Notes: generated from the sequence alone by a model not told the origin. Numbered from the stretch's first letter, positions 18,038 through 26,698 are shown. The stretch: DNA of 42,575 nucleotides from Deltaproteobacteria bacterium (GCA_018644785.1 JABGPV010000010.1:1-42575); one strand, 5' to 3'. Numbers and translations are program-made.

Positions 18038-19771
18038 TCAATCCGTATTTAACGAAGTAAAAGCTTCCTCTACTAATTCAGCATCCCTGTTACCACTGAA
18101 TTCCCAAAGAAACCATCCGCCAAGATCCTGTTCTTTTATATATTTACATTTTTCTTCTACCGCCTGTAAGCTATCATAACTCACAAATTCACCATCCGTA
18201 TTTATGTAGTAACTCGCTTTTGCAATATCATCCCAGTAATAGAAAGAAGGGGATGTCGGCAGGTTCATTTTACCGCTTTTACCGACAATGCTGTCATAAT
18301 CATATGCTGCCGGTTCCCAAGTACCGCCTCCTGGCGTGCCGCCCTGTTGAAACAGGGATTGTATGCCGGAACCGCTTCTGCCATATAATGGACTTCCTAT
18401 CATGATCTTTTCTCTGGGAACACCTTGAGAAATAATATATTGCACCGATGCATTTACGGTGCCTTGCTGGAATGTAGGATCATTAAAACTATCCGGGTTA
18501 TCAGGATTATGATATATGGGACTTTGATGACCTGCGGCATTACCCCATGCAACAGCCACCACATCATATGTCATTATATCCAAGTAATCCGCATAATCGG
18601 AAACTGCTTTAATATCGATATCTTTAATATTCTTTTCAGCACAATTAAATGCTACAGCTATTTCATAATCTATGCCGGTTTGTTCTGATAATGTATCTAA
18701 TGCTTCTCTCGTTTCTCTGGTTAATGCTACCAATTGAGCACTTTCTTCCGGTTTTGGCGCAGCATAAGAGAACTGGGGCCCTAATACCGGATATTCCCAA
18801 TCATAACTGACACCTTCAAATTTATACGTCTTTAAAAAATCCACCAGTGAATCAATGAATACTTTTCTTGACTCTGACGTCCTGGTCATTTCTGGAAATT
18901 CATCACTTCCGCTCCAACCCCCCACAGAAGCCATTATTTTTATATCTTTCTTATAATATTCGTTTACAAGCTCATCCAATCTATTTAATCTTTCAAAATT
19001 ACCATAATATTCTTTTTCACCATTCCAATCTCCTGCCGGATAAACACCATACTCAGTTACGACTTCAGGAAATCTCTTATCTACTGCGGCCCATTTATCC
19101 CATATTTGTATTTTGCCGTCTTTTAATTGCAGGAATGCATAATTAATATGTGTAATATGTTCTACCGGCAAATCAGTAACTTGATATCCTCTACCATATA
19201 TACTCCACTCGGCAAAATATCCATTTATCTTCTTTTCAAAATTAACTGGATTCGGCACCGGGTCCGGTACCGGCGTTGGGTCAGGTTCCGGTTCGGGAGT
19301 GGGTTCCGGCTCCGGTGTAGGTGTGGGTTCAACACCTCCCACAGGTCTCCACACATACCAGGGATTACTGGCAAAACCATCAGGATTATCTCCTTGGGTC
19401 CACCAATACGCTTGGTATATTTTACCATTATAAACAACCTGTTCACCCCCTAAGTAGATCGTTGATGCATCCCATTCCTCAGCGACCGTGGGTGTTGGTT
19501 CCGGCTCCGGTTTAGGTGTGGGTTCAACACCTCCCACAGGCCTCCACACATACCAGGGATTATCGGCGAAACCATCAGGATTATCTCCTTGGGTCCACCA
19601 ATAATTTTCATATGTTTGCCCGTTATGCTCTACTATAGAACCGGGTGTAGCATAAATAGTTGCTGCATCCCATTCAGCGGCAAAGAGCGTACTGCCGAAT
19701 AGACCTGAGAAAAATGCCATAAAAAATGCAATTTTCCATTTTGCTCCGACACAAATGAGTCTATTGACCAT
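18038..19771 (-). CDS. Secreted GH18-family protein with two chitin-binding modules and an altered catalytic motif
   Basis: A 577-residue exported protein. It has a signal peptide of about 32 residues ending FAAEW, two CBM5/12-like modules (about 33-83 and 99-147, each with YWWTQGDNPDGFA and NPWYVWRP), Pro/Glu/Thr linkers, and a GH18 barrel from about 181. The barrel shows INGYFAEW, ITHINYAFLQ, IMASVGGWSGS and the catalytic region FEGVSYDWEYP. The usual DxxDxDxE reads E319-xx-S322-x-D324-x-E326. The proton-donor glutamate and the aspartate two residues before it remain, but the first two aspartates are changed. The gene is strikingly A+T-rich (16 of 60 bases are G/C at 18601-18660, against 42 of 60 at 17521-17580 in the neighbouring gene), which suggests recent transfer. 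AAAGGAGG precedes the start. It may bind or cleave chitin or peptidoglycan-like glycans. Confidence 0.87.
   Translation of the reverse strand: MVNRLICVGAKWKIAFFMAFFSGLFGSTLFAAEWDAATIYATPGSIVEHNGQTYENYWWTQGDNPDGFADNPWYVWRPVGGVEPTPKPEPEPTPTVAEEWDASTIYLGGEQVVYNGKIYQAYWWTQGDNPDGFASNPWYVWRPVGGVEPTPTPEPEPTPEPEPDPTPVPDPVPNPVNFEKKINGYFAEWSIYGRGYQVTDLPVEHITHINYAFLQLKDGKIQIWDKWAAVDKRFPEVVTEYGVYPAGDWNGEKEYYGNFERLNRLDELVNEYYKKDIKIMASVGGWSGSDEFPEMTRTSESRKVFIDSLVDFLKTYKFEGVSYDWEYPVLGPQFSYAAPKPEESAQLVALTRETREALDTLSEQTGIDYEIAVAFNCAEKNIKDIDIKAVSDYADYLDIMTYDVVAVAWGNAAGHQSPIYHNPDNPDSFNDPTFQQGTVNASVQYIISQGVPREKIMIGSPLYGRSGSGIQSLFQQGGTPGGGTWEPAAYDYDSIVGKSGKMNLPTSPSFYYWDDIAKASYYINTDGEFVSYDSLQAVEEKCKYIKEQDLGGWFLWEFSGNRDAELVEEAFTSLNTD
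19318..19603 (-). repeat. Near-identical DNA repeat encoding the two carbohydrate-binding modules
   Basis: Bases 19318-19408 and 19513-19603 (91 bases each, 195 bases apart, an exact 65-codon period) differ at only 4 positions. They encode the YWWTQGDNPDGFA to GGVEPTP part of each chitin-binding module. Identity this high at DNA level, including synonymous sites, points to recent duplication or gene conversion. Confidence 0.8.
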
Positions 19772-20011
19772 TTCGTTACCTCCTTTTAAATTTTAAGTAG
19801 GGTGATGTGACCCTTCTTTTCTTCCCAGTAAAAAATTATCCCCGATTGTCCGACCAGAAAACAGGGGAAAACGCTCAATGTGATGTAATACACCGGGAAA
19901 CGGATTTCGGTCACAAAAAAACTTTGACAAAAGCATCATTTTTTTTTGTTTTCGTCGATCAGAGTATTTAACGGGGTCATCAAATATTTGATTTTCTTAA
20001 GGTCTCTCGCC
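19772..20011. other. Intergenic region upstream of the GH18 gene
   Basis: About 240 bases between the GH18 gene (minus) and promoter copy B (plus). It holds the GH18 ribosome site, a small dyad GGGT-N6-ACCC (19800-19813) in the GH18 leader, and an A/T-rich stretch with a run of T (19939-19948). No convincing gene is seen in it. The promoter of the GH18 gene must lie here, but I cannot place it with confidence. Confidence 0.4.
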
Positions 20012-20087
20012 CTTGACAAGGGTCAGACCTTCTGAGATGCTGTCTTTCGAAAGGCTTGTTATGTTATCTCCAAAACATTTTATCATT
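20012..20087 (+). promoter_or_regulatory. Promoter/leader repeat, copy B
   Basis: This 76-base stretch matches copy C (22652-22727) at 65 of 76 positions. It carries TTGACA (20013-20018), a 17-base spacer and GATGCT (20036-20041). A conserved leader follows with GAAAGGC as possible ribosome site and an ATG at 20061. The -35 lies in a 13-base dyad CCCTTG-A-CAAGGG. Unlike copies A and C, there is no minus-strand promoter half. Confidence 0.55.
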
Positions 20088-20285
20088 TCCGCTGGAATTG
20101 AGCAGATGCAATTATCGGGAGAGTTGGAGGAAATTGTGGCCAAATGTGGATTAACGGATTGGCGGGAAGACTTTGAGAATGAAATAGAAAAATACCATAA
20201 ATTAATCGTATGCAACCCGATTCAATGGAGATATATGGAGGGACCATGCTTGACAGATCAGACAAAGACATCTACCAACAGTTAA
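20061..20285 (+). CDS. Small hypothetical protein (74 residues) ahead of the iron-sulfur gene
   Basis: The ATG sits at the same point of the promoter/leader repeat as the start of the MscS-family gene at 22701. The first codons agree (MLSPKHFII here, MLSLKHFII there). After that the two diverge, and this frame continues as a charged peptide (SGELEEIVAKCGLTDW, then DFENEIEKYHK) and overlaps the following gene by 40 bases. I recognise no family. It could be a real leader protein, or a duplicated gene start joined to unrelated sequence. Confidence 0.4.
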   Translation: MLSPKHFIISAGIEQMQLSGELEEIVAKCGLTDWREDFENEIEKYHKLIVCNPIQWRYMEGPCLTDQTKTSTNS

Positions 20286-21385
20286 TTGACTGGCTCAAAA
20301 AAGCCTGGTGGGGGCTTCCCGACTCCAAGCACCTCATGCCGACAATCGAGTCCTTTTATACACCTGAGGAGGCGGCGCTTCTGACGGGCATTCCTTTTTC
20401 GGGTCGAAGCCTTGAGGAGCTGGCCGAGATGAAGGGGATGAAGCCCAAGGATCTGGCCCGCAGACTGGATGCCCTGGCGCAGAGAGCAGCGGTCTGGCGG
20501 AGCCAAAAAGGCGATTCGATTCGTTACAGCTTGAATGATTCATTTTTCTTCTTTATGCGTGGCCCGTACTGGGCGGAACAGCCGGATGAAGCCTCAAAAA
20601 AGACAGCCAAGCCGCTCAACAAGTACTTTTATAATGGGTTTATGGATCAGTTTAGAGAGGTCCACGCCAAAGGACTTCGAACCATACCCATAGACAAGAC
20701 CGTTGAAGATCCTCGCAGGATTCTGCCATATGAAGACGTGGTCAAGTTCGTGGATTCCCAGGACTACTGTACGGTCTCCTTCTGTCCATGCCGTCAGCGG
20801 AAACTTCTCGATCCCGACTCCAAGGTCTGCGACCATCCCATGGAGGTCTGTCTCCACTTCGGCCGGCTCGGGCACTACATTGTTGAAAACGACCTGGGCC
20901 GGGAGATTAGCCGGGAAGAGACCAAGGAAATCCTCAAGCAGTCGGCTGAATCGGGTCTGGTTCATGCCATCAGCAACTGGCAAAAAGGAGCGGATACCAT
21001 CTGCAACTGCTGCACGTGCTGCTGTCTCTTTTTTGAAGCCTATCACGTCTTGAAACACCACAAAAGCCACGATTTAAGCAACTACCGGGTACGCACAACG
21101 CCTGAAACCTGCAAGGCCTGTGGTTTGTGCGTAGATCGCTGCCCCATGGATGCGCTCAGGCTGGAGGATTCCTTAAAGGCGACCAACAAGACGGGAAAGG
21201 TGGCAGTGCTGGCCCCCGACAAATGCATCGGCTGCGGTGTATGCGTCTACAAGTGCCCCACCCAATCCCTGATCCTGGCGCGTAAGGAAGAGACTTGCGA
21301 TCCACCTATGGATGTGAGGGAGTGGATGACCCGTTGGTATGAGGATAAGAGAGGCGCGGAAAAAACGGATGAATCTCTTATTTAA
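20246..21385 (+). CDS. Cys-rich 4Fe-4S protein with a CNCCxCCC motif (copy 1)
   Basis: A 379-residue protein with three parts. The N-terminal half (about 1-165) is helical with a winged-helix-like segment (about 35-100). The middle part is cysteine-rich: C175, C180, C182, C195, C202, and then CNCCTCCC at 253-260. The C-terminal ferredoxin domain has two complete CxxCxxCxxxC sets (C289/292/295/299 and C327/330/333/337), enough for two [4Fe-4S] clusters. The ATG at 20246 has GGAGGG upstream and is preferred to an earlier in-frame ATG at 20210. A paralogue with the same layout is at 33303-34385 in the catabolic operon. The role is probably electron transfer, with the middle cysteines binding a further metal centre. 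Partner enzymes are unknown. Confidence 0.85.
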   Translation: MLDRSDKDIYQQLIDWLKKAWWGLPDSKHLMPTIESFYTPEEAALLTGIPFSGRSLEELAEMKGMKPKDLARRLDALAQRAAVWRSQKGDSIRYSLNDSFFFFMRGPYWAEQPDEASKKTAKPLNKYFYNGFMDQFREVHAKGLRTIPIDKTVEDPRRILPYEDVVKFVDSQDYCTVSFCPCRQRKLLDPDSKVCDHPMEVCLHFGRLGHYIVENDLGREISREETKEILKQSAESGLVHAISNWQKGADTICNCCTCCCLFFEAYHVLKHHKSHDLSNYRVRTTPETCKACGLCVDRCPMDALRLEDSLKATNKTGKVAVLAPDKCIGCGVCVYKCPTQSLILARKEETCDPPMDVREWMTRWYEDKRGAEKTDESLI

Positions 21386-21452
21386 TTCAGGGGTTGTCGA
21401 GTTGGATCCGGAGGGACGCGAAGAGGTAATTCCCCATTAGACCTTTTCCAAG

Positions 21453-21469
21453 CGGCAGGGCACCCGCCG
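21453..21469. terminator. Possible hairpin between convergent genes
   Basis: CGGC-A-GGG-CA-CCC-GCCG forms a compact GC-rich stem with one bulged A. It lies between the stops of the iron-sulfur gene (21385, plus) and the QueG-like gene (21485, minus). The following TCTTT is a weak T-run. It is the only structure of note in this 99-base gap. Confidence 0.3.
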
Positions 21470-21484
21470 TCTTTGCAGCGGAAA

Positions 21485-22552
21485 TCAAGCCATATTTTCA
21501 TACAGCATCCGTTTTTCCGGACTCATGGCAGCCAAGTATTCCCGCGCTTCTTCTGGGGAAACGGCTTTCAGGGTTCCATCTTCCAACTGGATGACCACGC
21601 CGGCGTCGATCAGCATTTTGAAACGCTTTTTCCGAATATCTTTGTCCGGATGACAGATGATCTGGCAATGACCGCAAGTGAGCTGTCCCTTGTTGCCTGG
21701 CAGGAGCGCGTGATAGAAGCCTATGCCCGGTTTGGGCCGAAAGGCGTATGGTTTGACGGTACTCACCAGTGCGACCAGGAACTCATCGTCCTTTTCCGGT
21801 ATGGGGAACCTGGCCGGCGACCAGGTAGACCACTTGCCCGATTTGGACAGTCCGGTAAACCCGCCGCAAACGTAGTCGCAACGGTTGTAGCTCTGCCGCC
21901 TGGCATAGGAGAATTCAACCCCGCCCAGGGTGATGGTGGTTTTTTCGTCCGGGTGCATGAGGCCAGAGGCACAAGCGGACTGGCACAGCCTGCACGCATC
22001 GCAATAGTTCTCCCTGGCAGGCAGGGGGTCCGTAGGCATTAGTTCAGCGTCCGTAACCACGGACCCCAGAATGATGGCACCGCCTTCTTTTTTCCGGATG
22101 ACGTTGCCGGACAACCCGAAATGGGCGATGCCGGCGCGAACGGCCAGGTAACGATGAGAGATCGGCGGTTTTTCGTCAAGTAATCCCCGCGGCGTATCTT
22201 TTCGGTAGACGAAGTTGGATTCCACCGGAACCGCCGCATGCCCCTTCATCTCCAAAAACCGTGCCAATTCCAGGGCGATGCCGCTGGCATGGGTGTTGGT
22301 GCGGACGTTGTCAAGGCAGTGCCCGGAAAAGTCCTCCTTTTTCAAGAATTGCTCTATTTTTCCTTGGTCCAGCGGGAGGGCAAAAACCACGGCCGACCTG
22401 ACACCACCCAAGACATAGGACAGATCCGTTGACGGCGGCCCGCCTTCCAGGGTCTCGGTCGTGGCGATACCCACGTCGATGGCGCCGGCGTTCAATGCCA
22501 GGTCTTTCACAAGTTGGTTAAGATCTTCATAACGCTTTTTGTCTTTTGCCAT
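21485..22552 (-). CDS. QueG-like (epoxyqueuosine-reductase-related) iron-sulfur protein
   Basis: A 355-residue protein resembling the cobalamin/4Fe-4S reductase family that includes QueG and the reductive dehalogenases. The middle has YLAVRAGIAHFGLSGNVI, matching the QueG-type (A)GxGxxGxNxxL segment. It is followed by a ferredoxin-type CDACRLCQSACASG (C184/187/190/194) and a second set CGHCQIICHPD (C293/296/300), with extra C225 and C229. True QueG is a housekeeping tRNA enzyme. This protein has an unusual insertion between the clusters and lies beside metabolic genes, so it is better called a relative of unknown substrate. It has its own promoter (minus strand of cassette copy C, 22583-22612), and the ATG is about 25 bases from the expected start of transcription. 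Confidence 0.78.
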   Translation of the reverse strand: MAKDKKRYEDLNQLVKDLALNAGAIDVGIATTETLEGGPPSTDLSYVLGGVRSAVVFALPLDQGKIEQFLKKEDFSGHCLDNVRTNTHASGIALELARFLEMKGHAAVPVESNFVYRKDTPRGLLDEKPPISHRYLAVRAGIAHFGLSGNVIRKKEGGAIILGSVVTDAELMPTDPLPARENYCDACRLCQSACASGLMHPDEKTTITLGGVEFSYARRQSYNRCDYVCGGFTGLSKSGKWSTWSPARFPIPEKDDEFLVALVSTVKPYAFRPKPGIGFYHALLPGNKGQLTCGHCQIICHPDKDIRKKRFKMLIDAGVVIQLEDGTLKAVSPEEAREYLAAMSPEKRMLYENMA

Positions 22553-22576
22553 TTTTTACGTCCTCATTTTTTTCGC

Positions 22577-22681
22577 AGATGGATGATATGAAATCCAGGG
22601 CTTGTCTGTCAAATCCAAACTCGAAACTGAACATTCTTGGGGCCTTGCACTCTTGACAAGCGTTGGACCATCTGAGATGCT
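22577..22681. promoter_or_regulatory. Divergent promoter/operator cassette, copy C
   Basis: This has the same design as copy A. The minus-strand promoter is TTGACA (complement of 22607-22612), 18 bases, TATCAT (complement of 22583-22588), toward the QueG-like gene. The plus-strand promoter is TTGACA (22653-22658), 17 bases, GATGCT (22676-22681), toward the MscS-family gene. The element AGATGGATGATA (22577-22588) is identical to the left arm in copy A, and ACCATCTGAGATG lies in the plus-strand spacer and -10. CATCT-G-AGATG is itself an 11-base dyad. The spacings of both promoters are identical in A and C. Confidence 0.55.
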
Positions 22682-22700
22682 GTCTTCCGAAAGGCGTGTT

Positions 22701-25058
22701 ATGTTATCTTTAAAACACTTTATAATCCTGTTTCTGATTTTTCTCTATGCCTGTGGCCCCGGCGGCAGTGAACCCGACAGTTGGGATAAAATTCTCACAC
22801 GTCAGCACCAGGAACTTATCGAGACCTCCAAAGCCGTTGACCAGTTGATTTTGAAACTGCCGGATCGATTATCGAACCTTCAAAAACACCTCTACCTTCT
22901 TAGATCCAAGTTTGAAAAACTCATGCTCTATTTTAACCTGAGATCCGGAAACCCGCTTGTATTGCGGGATATACTGGGTGTCCTGGGTTGGTTTGAACGT
23001 GAAGTCAACAGACTCATTTTACCCCTCAAACAGGAAAAAGCTGCCATCGAGCGACAAATGGAGAACCTGGCAGACCTTTCTCACAAGTTCAAGCAGGAGG
23101 GTAATCCCACCCAAAAACTGGGACCTGAAATACAGGTAAAGGTGAAGGCCTACCTGAAGGATTTAACCTCCCTCCAAGCCAAACTCCAACCCCTAAGCCT
23201 CAAGCTGACCAAAGGAATGGATGCCACCGAAACCTTTATTCTCCTGTTGAAAAAGGACCAGACCCAAATTGAGCACGAGTCCAATCGAGTCCTTAAAGTC
23301 CATTTGTTGAAGCGAAACCCCGGTTTTTTTTCGCCCCCGGCCTGGATATTGGGAGCGGCCGAAGCCCGAAAATGGGCATCCCGATTCGGTATTTATCTGC
23401 TGGAGCCCATCGAGCTGAAGAGGATGGGATGGACCCTGTTCATGTCCAAAATTGCAATGTTTTCCCTGCTCCTTCTGGGGTTTTCCCTGTTTTTTCTGAA
23501 GCGGATGAAAAAACGTTTTGAAAGCCTGAACCCTATTCATTTAATTCCATTCCTTCTCTGTTTCGCAGTTAGCATGGGCATCCTTTTGGGTATTTCTTCC
23601 ACTGGACTTTTTCCTTCTGCATTTTTTTCGACCACCGTAACGGTTATTCTGGTCTACGGCCTCATCTCCCTTTCCCGTAATCTGCGGCGTCTTTTTTTCG
23701 CTGACCAGGCTTCCGAACCCCATCGTCTGGTCCCCCTGTGGGCTGCTGTTTCCACCTGTGCCCTGATGGAATCCCTTCATATCCCCCAGGAAACCTTTAT
23801 TCCCGTCTGGTCAGCCCTGCTCTTGGTCCTGTGTTGGGGCTATGCCCGAGACAAAACCAAAAGGCAGGGCTGGGCCAATATATCCAGGGGCATTCTGATC
23901 GGCGCCATGCCGCTTCTGGCGCTTCTGGCACTTTTGGGTTGGGGCTATCTATCGATTCTTCTGGGGCTGCTGATCTTGTTGTTATCACTGAATGTCCGCC
24001 TGGCCAAAGTTTTCAGTGCCGTACTGGGACGGATGGGATCTCGCCAGCAGCGCAGAAAAACGGCTTCGGATGCGCATACCACCAAGCCGGTAAAAAGCCT
24101 GGGATTTCCATTGATCTTTCTCACGTTGCTGTTGTCGGGCGTTGCCTGGGTCTTTATCTTTGTGGGAGGTGGATCGCTTTTTATGGAGGTCATCCGCTAC
24201 AGGGTGGGTTGGGAGCAATTCACATTCAGCATCTCCCGCATTATCTGTATCTTTTCGCTTATGTTCGTGGTCCGCGCCGGGATTACTCTTGCGCGTTCGG
24301 CTTTGGCCAAACTGCCGGACACCCACCCGGATCTGGATTCGGGTTCAGTTCAGTCCCTGGACACCATCGTCACCTATGTGCTCTGGTCCCTTTTTTCGTT
24401 GGCCACGTTGGGGCTTTTGGGCCTCTCCTTCAGGAACCTGGCCGTCGTCGCCGGCGGCCTTTCCGTGGGGCTGGGTTTCGGGTTGCAGAATATCGTGAAC
24501 AATTTCATCGGCGGATTGATTCTCCTGTTCGGCAGAAGCATCCAGCCCGGCGACTTGGTGGAGATCGACAATATCAGGGGGCATGTTCGAAAAGTGACCA
24601 TTCGTAACACGCTGGTAAAAGCGTTTTCAGGGGCCACCATTTTTGTTCCCAACTCCCTCTTGATTTCCCAGAAAATGGTCAACTGGAGCCACGCAGACCG
24701 GCGTTATCGTCAGGAAATCAAAATCGGCGTGGCTTACGGCTCCGACGTGGACAAGGTGACGGATCTGCTCCTTACCGCCGCCAAACAAAGCACCAAGGTG
24801 CTGGATCGTCCGCCCCCGAGAGTCCGGTTCCTCGATTTCGGCGATAACACCCTGGTATTTTCCCTGAGGGTATGGATCAAGGGCTGGGTCGATCGGTACG
24901 CCGATTCGGAAGTGCGCTACCACATCGACCGCATTTTCCGGGAAAACAATATTGAAATATCCTTTCCGCAGCTGGATTTGCACATCCGATCGGCGGAAGG
25001 ACTTGAGAATCTTCATGGCGCCATTCCCGGAAATCATGATGACGAGAGACGGGTTTAA
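22701..25058 (+). CDS. Large MscS-family mechanosensitive channel
   Basis: A 785-residue inner-membrane protein of the large MscS class (MscK/MscM-like layout). The N-terminus is a hydrophobic export segment ending LYAC (C18, a possible lipobox). A periplasmic, largely alpha-helical/coiled-coil domain follows (about 25-250), then many membrane spans (about 260-600). The MscS core is VAGGLSVGLGFGLQNIVNNFIGGLIL, followed by the beta domain with RSIQPGDLVEIDN and FVPNSLLISQKMVNWS, and the C-terminal domain with GVAYGSDVDKV. These glycine/alanine-rich pore residues are typical. The ATG at 22701 is chosen because it gives a clean export signal and follows GAAAGGCG. Earlier in-frame starts (22602, 22677) would lie in or upstream of the promoter. 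It should release solutes on hypo-osmotic shock. It ends convergent with, and overlaps by 4 bases, the sigma-54 activator gene. Confidence 0.9.
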   Translation: MLSLKHFIILFLIFLYACGPGGSEPDSWDKILTRQHQELIETSKAVDQLILKLPDRLSNLQKHLYLLRSKFEKLMLYFNLRSGNPLVLRDILGVLGWFEREVNRLILPLKQEKAAIERQMENLADLSHKFKQEGNPTQKLGPEIQVKVKAYLKDLTSLQAKLQPLSLKLTKGMDATETFILLLKKDQTQIEHESNRVLKVHLLKRNPGFFSPPAWILGAAEARKWASRFGIYLLEPIELKRMGWTLFMSKIAMFSLLLLGFSLFFLKRMKKRFESLNPIHLIPFLLCFAVSMGILLGISSTGLFPSAFFSTTVTVILVYGLISLSRNLRRLFFADQASEPHRLVPLWAAVSTCALMESLHIPQETFIPVWSALLLVLCWGYARDKTKRQGWANISRGILIGAMPLLALLALLGWGYLSILLGLLILLLSLNVRLAKVFSAVLGRMGSRQQRRKTASDAHTTKPVKSLGFPLIFLTLLLSGVAWVFIFVGGGSLFMEVIRYRVGWEQFTFSISRIICIFSLMFVVRAGITLARSALAKLPDTHPDLDSGSVQSLDTIVTYVLWSLFSLATLGLLGLSFRNLAVVAGGLSVGLGFGLQNIVNNFIGGLILLFGRSIQPGDLVEIDNIRGHVRKVTIRNTLVKAFSGATIFVPNSLLISQKMVNWSHADRRYRQEIKIGVAYGSDVDKVTDLLLTAAKQSTKVLDRPPPRVRFLDFGDNTLVFSLRVWIKGWVDRYADSEVRYHIDRIFRENNIEISFPQLDLHIRSAEGLENLHGAIPGNHDDERRV

Positions 25059-26491
25059 CCGGTTAAAATGGCATATCGTTTGATTTTATTATAGAGAGAA
25101 GATCTGGATACTCCCAGCATTCTAGCGGCCCGGGCTTTGTTTCCCCGACACAAACCCAGGGCATTCTTAATCAGCTTGATTTCGTTCGTCCGTATTTCAG
25201 CTTTCATATGCAGGCCCTTTTGACCATCTTCGGGCCGGGTCTCGCTTTTTGAGACATTCATGTGTCCGGGTAGGTGATCCACATCAATAGCGTCCTCATT
25301 CTGGGCCACGCACACGGCCAGTTCAAGGGCGTTTCTCAGTTCTCGCACATTTCCCGGCCAGGCATAACGCATCATTTCAAAGATTGCGTTCTGAGTCAGT
25401 TTCATTCCAAAGCCGGAGCCGCTTTGAAGGAAATGTTCTACCAGCACCGGAATATCTTCGGCCCTGTCTCTCAGCGGTGGAATGCTGATGGAAATGACCG
25501 AGAGACGGTGAAAGAGATCCTGCCGAAAGTTCATCTGGTTTTTGAGAAAATCAAGGGGTTTGTTGGTGGCGGAAATGAGCCTGAAATCGATCTCCGAGGG
25601 GAGGACTTCGCCGATTTTCTCAACCCGCTTTTCCTCCAGTACCCGCAGCAGTTTGGCCTGGGCCTTGAAGGGCAGTTCTCCGATCTCATCCAGAAAAAGA
25701 GTCCCTCTGTGGGACAGTTCGATTTTGCCGATTTTGCCCTTTTTTCGAGCGCCGGTAAATGCTCCGGGGCCATATCCAAACAACTCCGATTCCAACAGTT
25801 CATCCGGTATGGATGCACAGTTGACGCAGACAAACGGACCTTCGTTATGGTTGCCGGCGTGATGAATGGCATGGGCAAACAGCTCCTTTCCCGTTCCGGT
25901 TTCTCCGGTAATCAGGACGGCGCTGTCGGTGGGCGCGTACATGAGAGCCCTGTTTTTCAAGGCCACAATAGTGTGGCTGATTCCCTTGATATCTTCAATG
26001 TTGTATTTGGGGGTGAGTAAATCGCTAGCCGCTCTTTTAAAAGTTTTAACCTTTATCTCCAGCAGATCCAACTTGCGGGCCATTTCGCGCAATTCAGAAA
26101 TATCCTGAAATATGCACTGGGTCATGGCGCCGATGAATTTGTCGCCCTTGGTGATGGGAATCCGATTTACCACCAATGTGCCCTTTCCCTGATAGTTGTA
26201 TTTCCAGCCCAGTTCGGCTTTCCTGGTTCGAATCACCTCGGGGAGCCGGGAATCGGGAAAGTATTCCGTAATATGCTTTCCGTAGGTTTCTTTGCGGTCC
26301 ACACCGATTAACTCCTCGTATTGGCGATTCATGAACCGAATAACGCCGTTCGGGTCCACAAAAACGATACCAAGGTAGGCCTGATCCATCAATAGTTCCA
26401 ATACCGGCAGCAATTTTTCAGCATTGTCCAGATCCAGGACATGCTTTTCTGAAGGCACTTCCTTCAGACGTCCGTTTGCTGTATTTTCCAT
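25055..26491 (-). CDS. Sigma-54-dependent transcriptional activator (PAS-AAA+-Fis)
   Basis: A 478-residue enhancer-binding protein. It has a PAS domain (about 30-140: YLGIVFVDPNGVIRFMN), then the AAA+ domain with Walker A GETGTGK (196-202), the sigma-54 contact loop GAFTGA (243-248), Walker B TLFLDE (264-269) and RDRAEDIPVL, and a Fis-type helix-turn-helix at the C-terminus (about 440-473: NKARAARMLGVSRSSLYNKI). There is no receiver domain, so activity is probably set by a ligand sensed through PAS rather than by phosphorylation. The ATG at 26491 is preferred; the frame extends 7 codons to TTG/GTG starts. It is divergent from the catabolic operon, whose promoter and two dyads fit as its targets. 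Confidence 0.95.
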   Translation of the reverse strand: MENTANGRLKEVPSEKHVLDLDNAEKLLPVLELLMDQAYLGIVFVDPNGVIRFMNRQYEELIGVDRKETYGKHITEYFPDSRLPEVIRTRKAELGWKYNYQGKGTLVVNRIPITKGDKFIGAMTQCIFQDISELREMARKLDLLEIKVKTFKRAASDLLTPKYNIEDIKGISHTIVALKNRALMYAPTDSAVLITGETGTGKELFAHAIHHAGNHNEGPFVCVNCASIPDELLESELFGYGPGAFTGARKKGKIGKIELSHRGTLFLDEIGELPFKAQAKLLRVLEEKRVEKIGEVLPSEIDFRLISATNKPLDFLKNQMNFRQDLFHRLSVISISIPPLRDRAEDIPVLVEHFLQSGSGFGMKLTQNAIFEMMRYAWPGNVRELRNALELAVCVAQNEDAIDVDHLPGHMNVSKSETRPEDGQKGLHMKAEIRTNEIKLIKNALGLCRGNKARAARMLGVSRSSLYNKIKRYAILTG

Positions 26492-26527
26492 CACACCATT
26501 TCTCACAGGCAAATGCCTCTTGATTTA

Positions 26528-26546
26528 CTGTCCAATGTTTGTACAC
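26528..26546. promoter_or_regulatory. Weak third dyad near the activator gene
   Basis: CTGTCC-N7-GTACAC, 37 bases upstream of the activator start, matches the GTGTCC-N7-GGACAC dyads at 26646 and 26680 except at one base in each arm. It is a possible autoregulation site for the activator. Confidence 0.35.
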
Positions 26547-26645
26547 CATTCATCAGGCATCTGTCAAACCGCCTGAACGTTTTGCAGCATGGTTAAGGCG
26601 GCAATTGGCGGTGAAAGAGTGTGAAGTAAACTTATTTGCAGCTTT

Positions 26646-26698
26646 GTGTCCAAATGCCGGACACTGATTTTCATGAAAAGTGTCCAAACAGAGGACAT
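26646..26698. promoter_or_regulatory. Two enhancer-type dyads (candidate activator-binding sites)
   Basis: GTGTCC-N7-GGACAC (26646-26664) and GTGTCC-N7-GGACAT (26680-26698) are 34 bases apart centre to centre. They lie about 95 and 130 bases upstream of the expected transcription start of the sigma-54 promoter. Position, dyad symmetry, pairing and the divergent activator gene all fit upstream activating sequences for a Fis-type enhancer-binding protein. Confidence 0.7.

Noticed and set aside
19230..19330. Pro-Glu-Pro-Thr repeats as a separate tandem-repeat locus
   Set aside because: They are in-frame linkers of the GH18 protein, common in multidomain secreted glycosidases.
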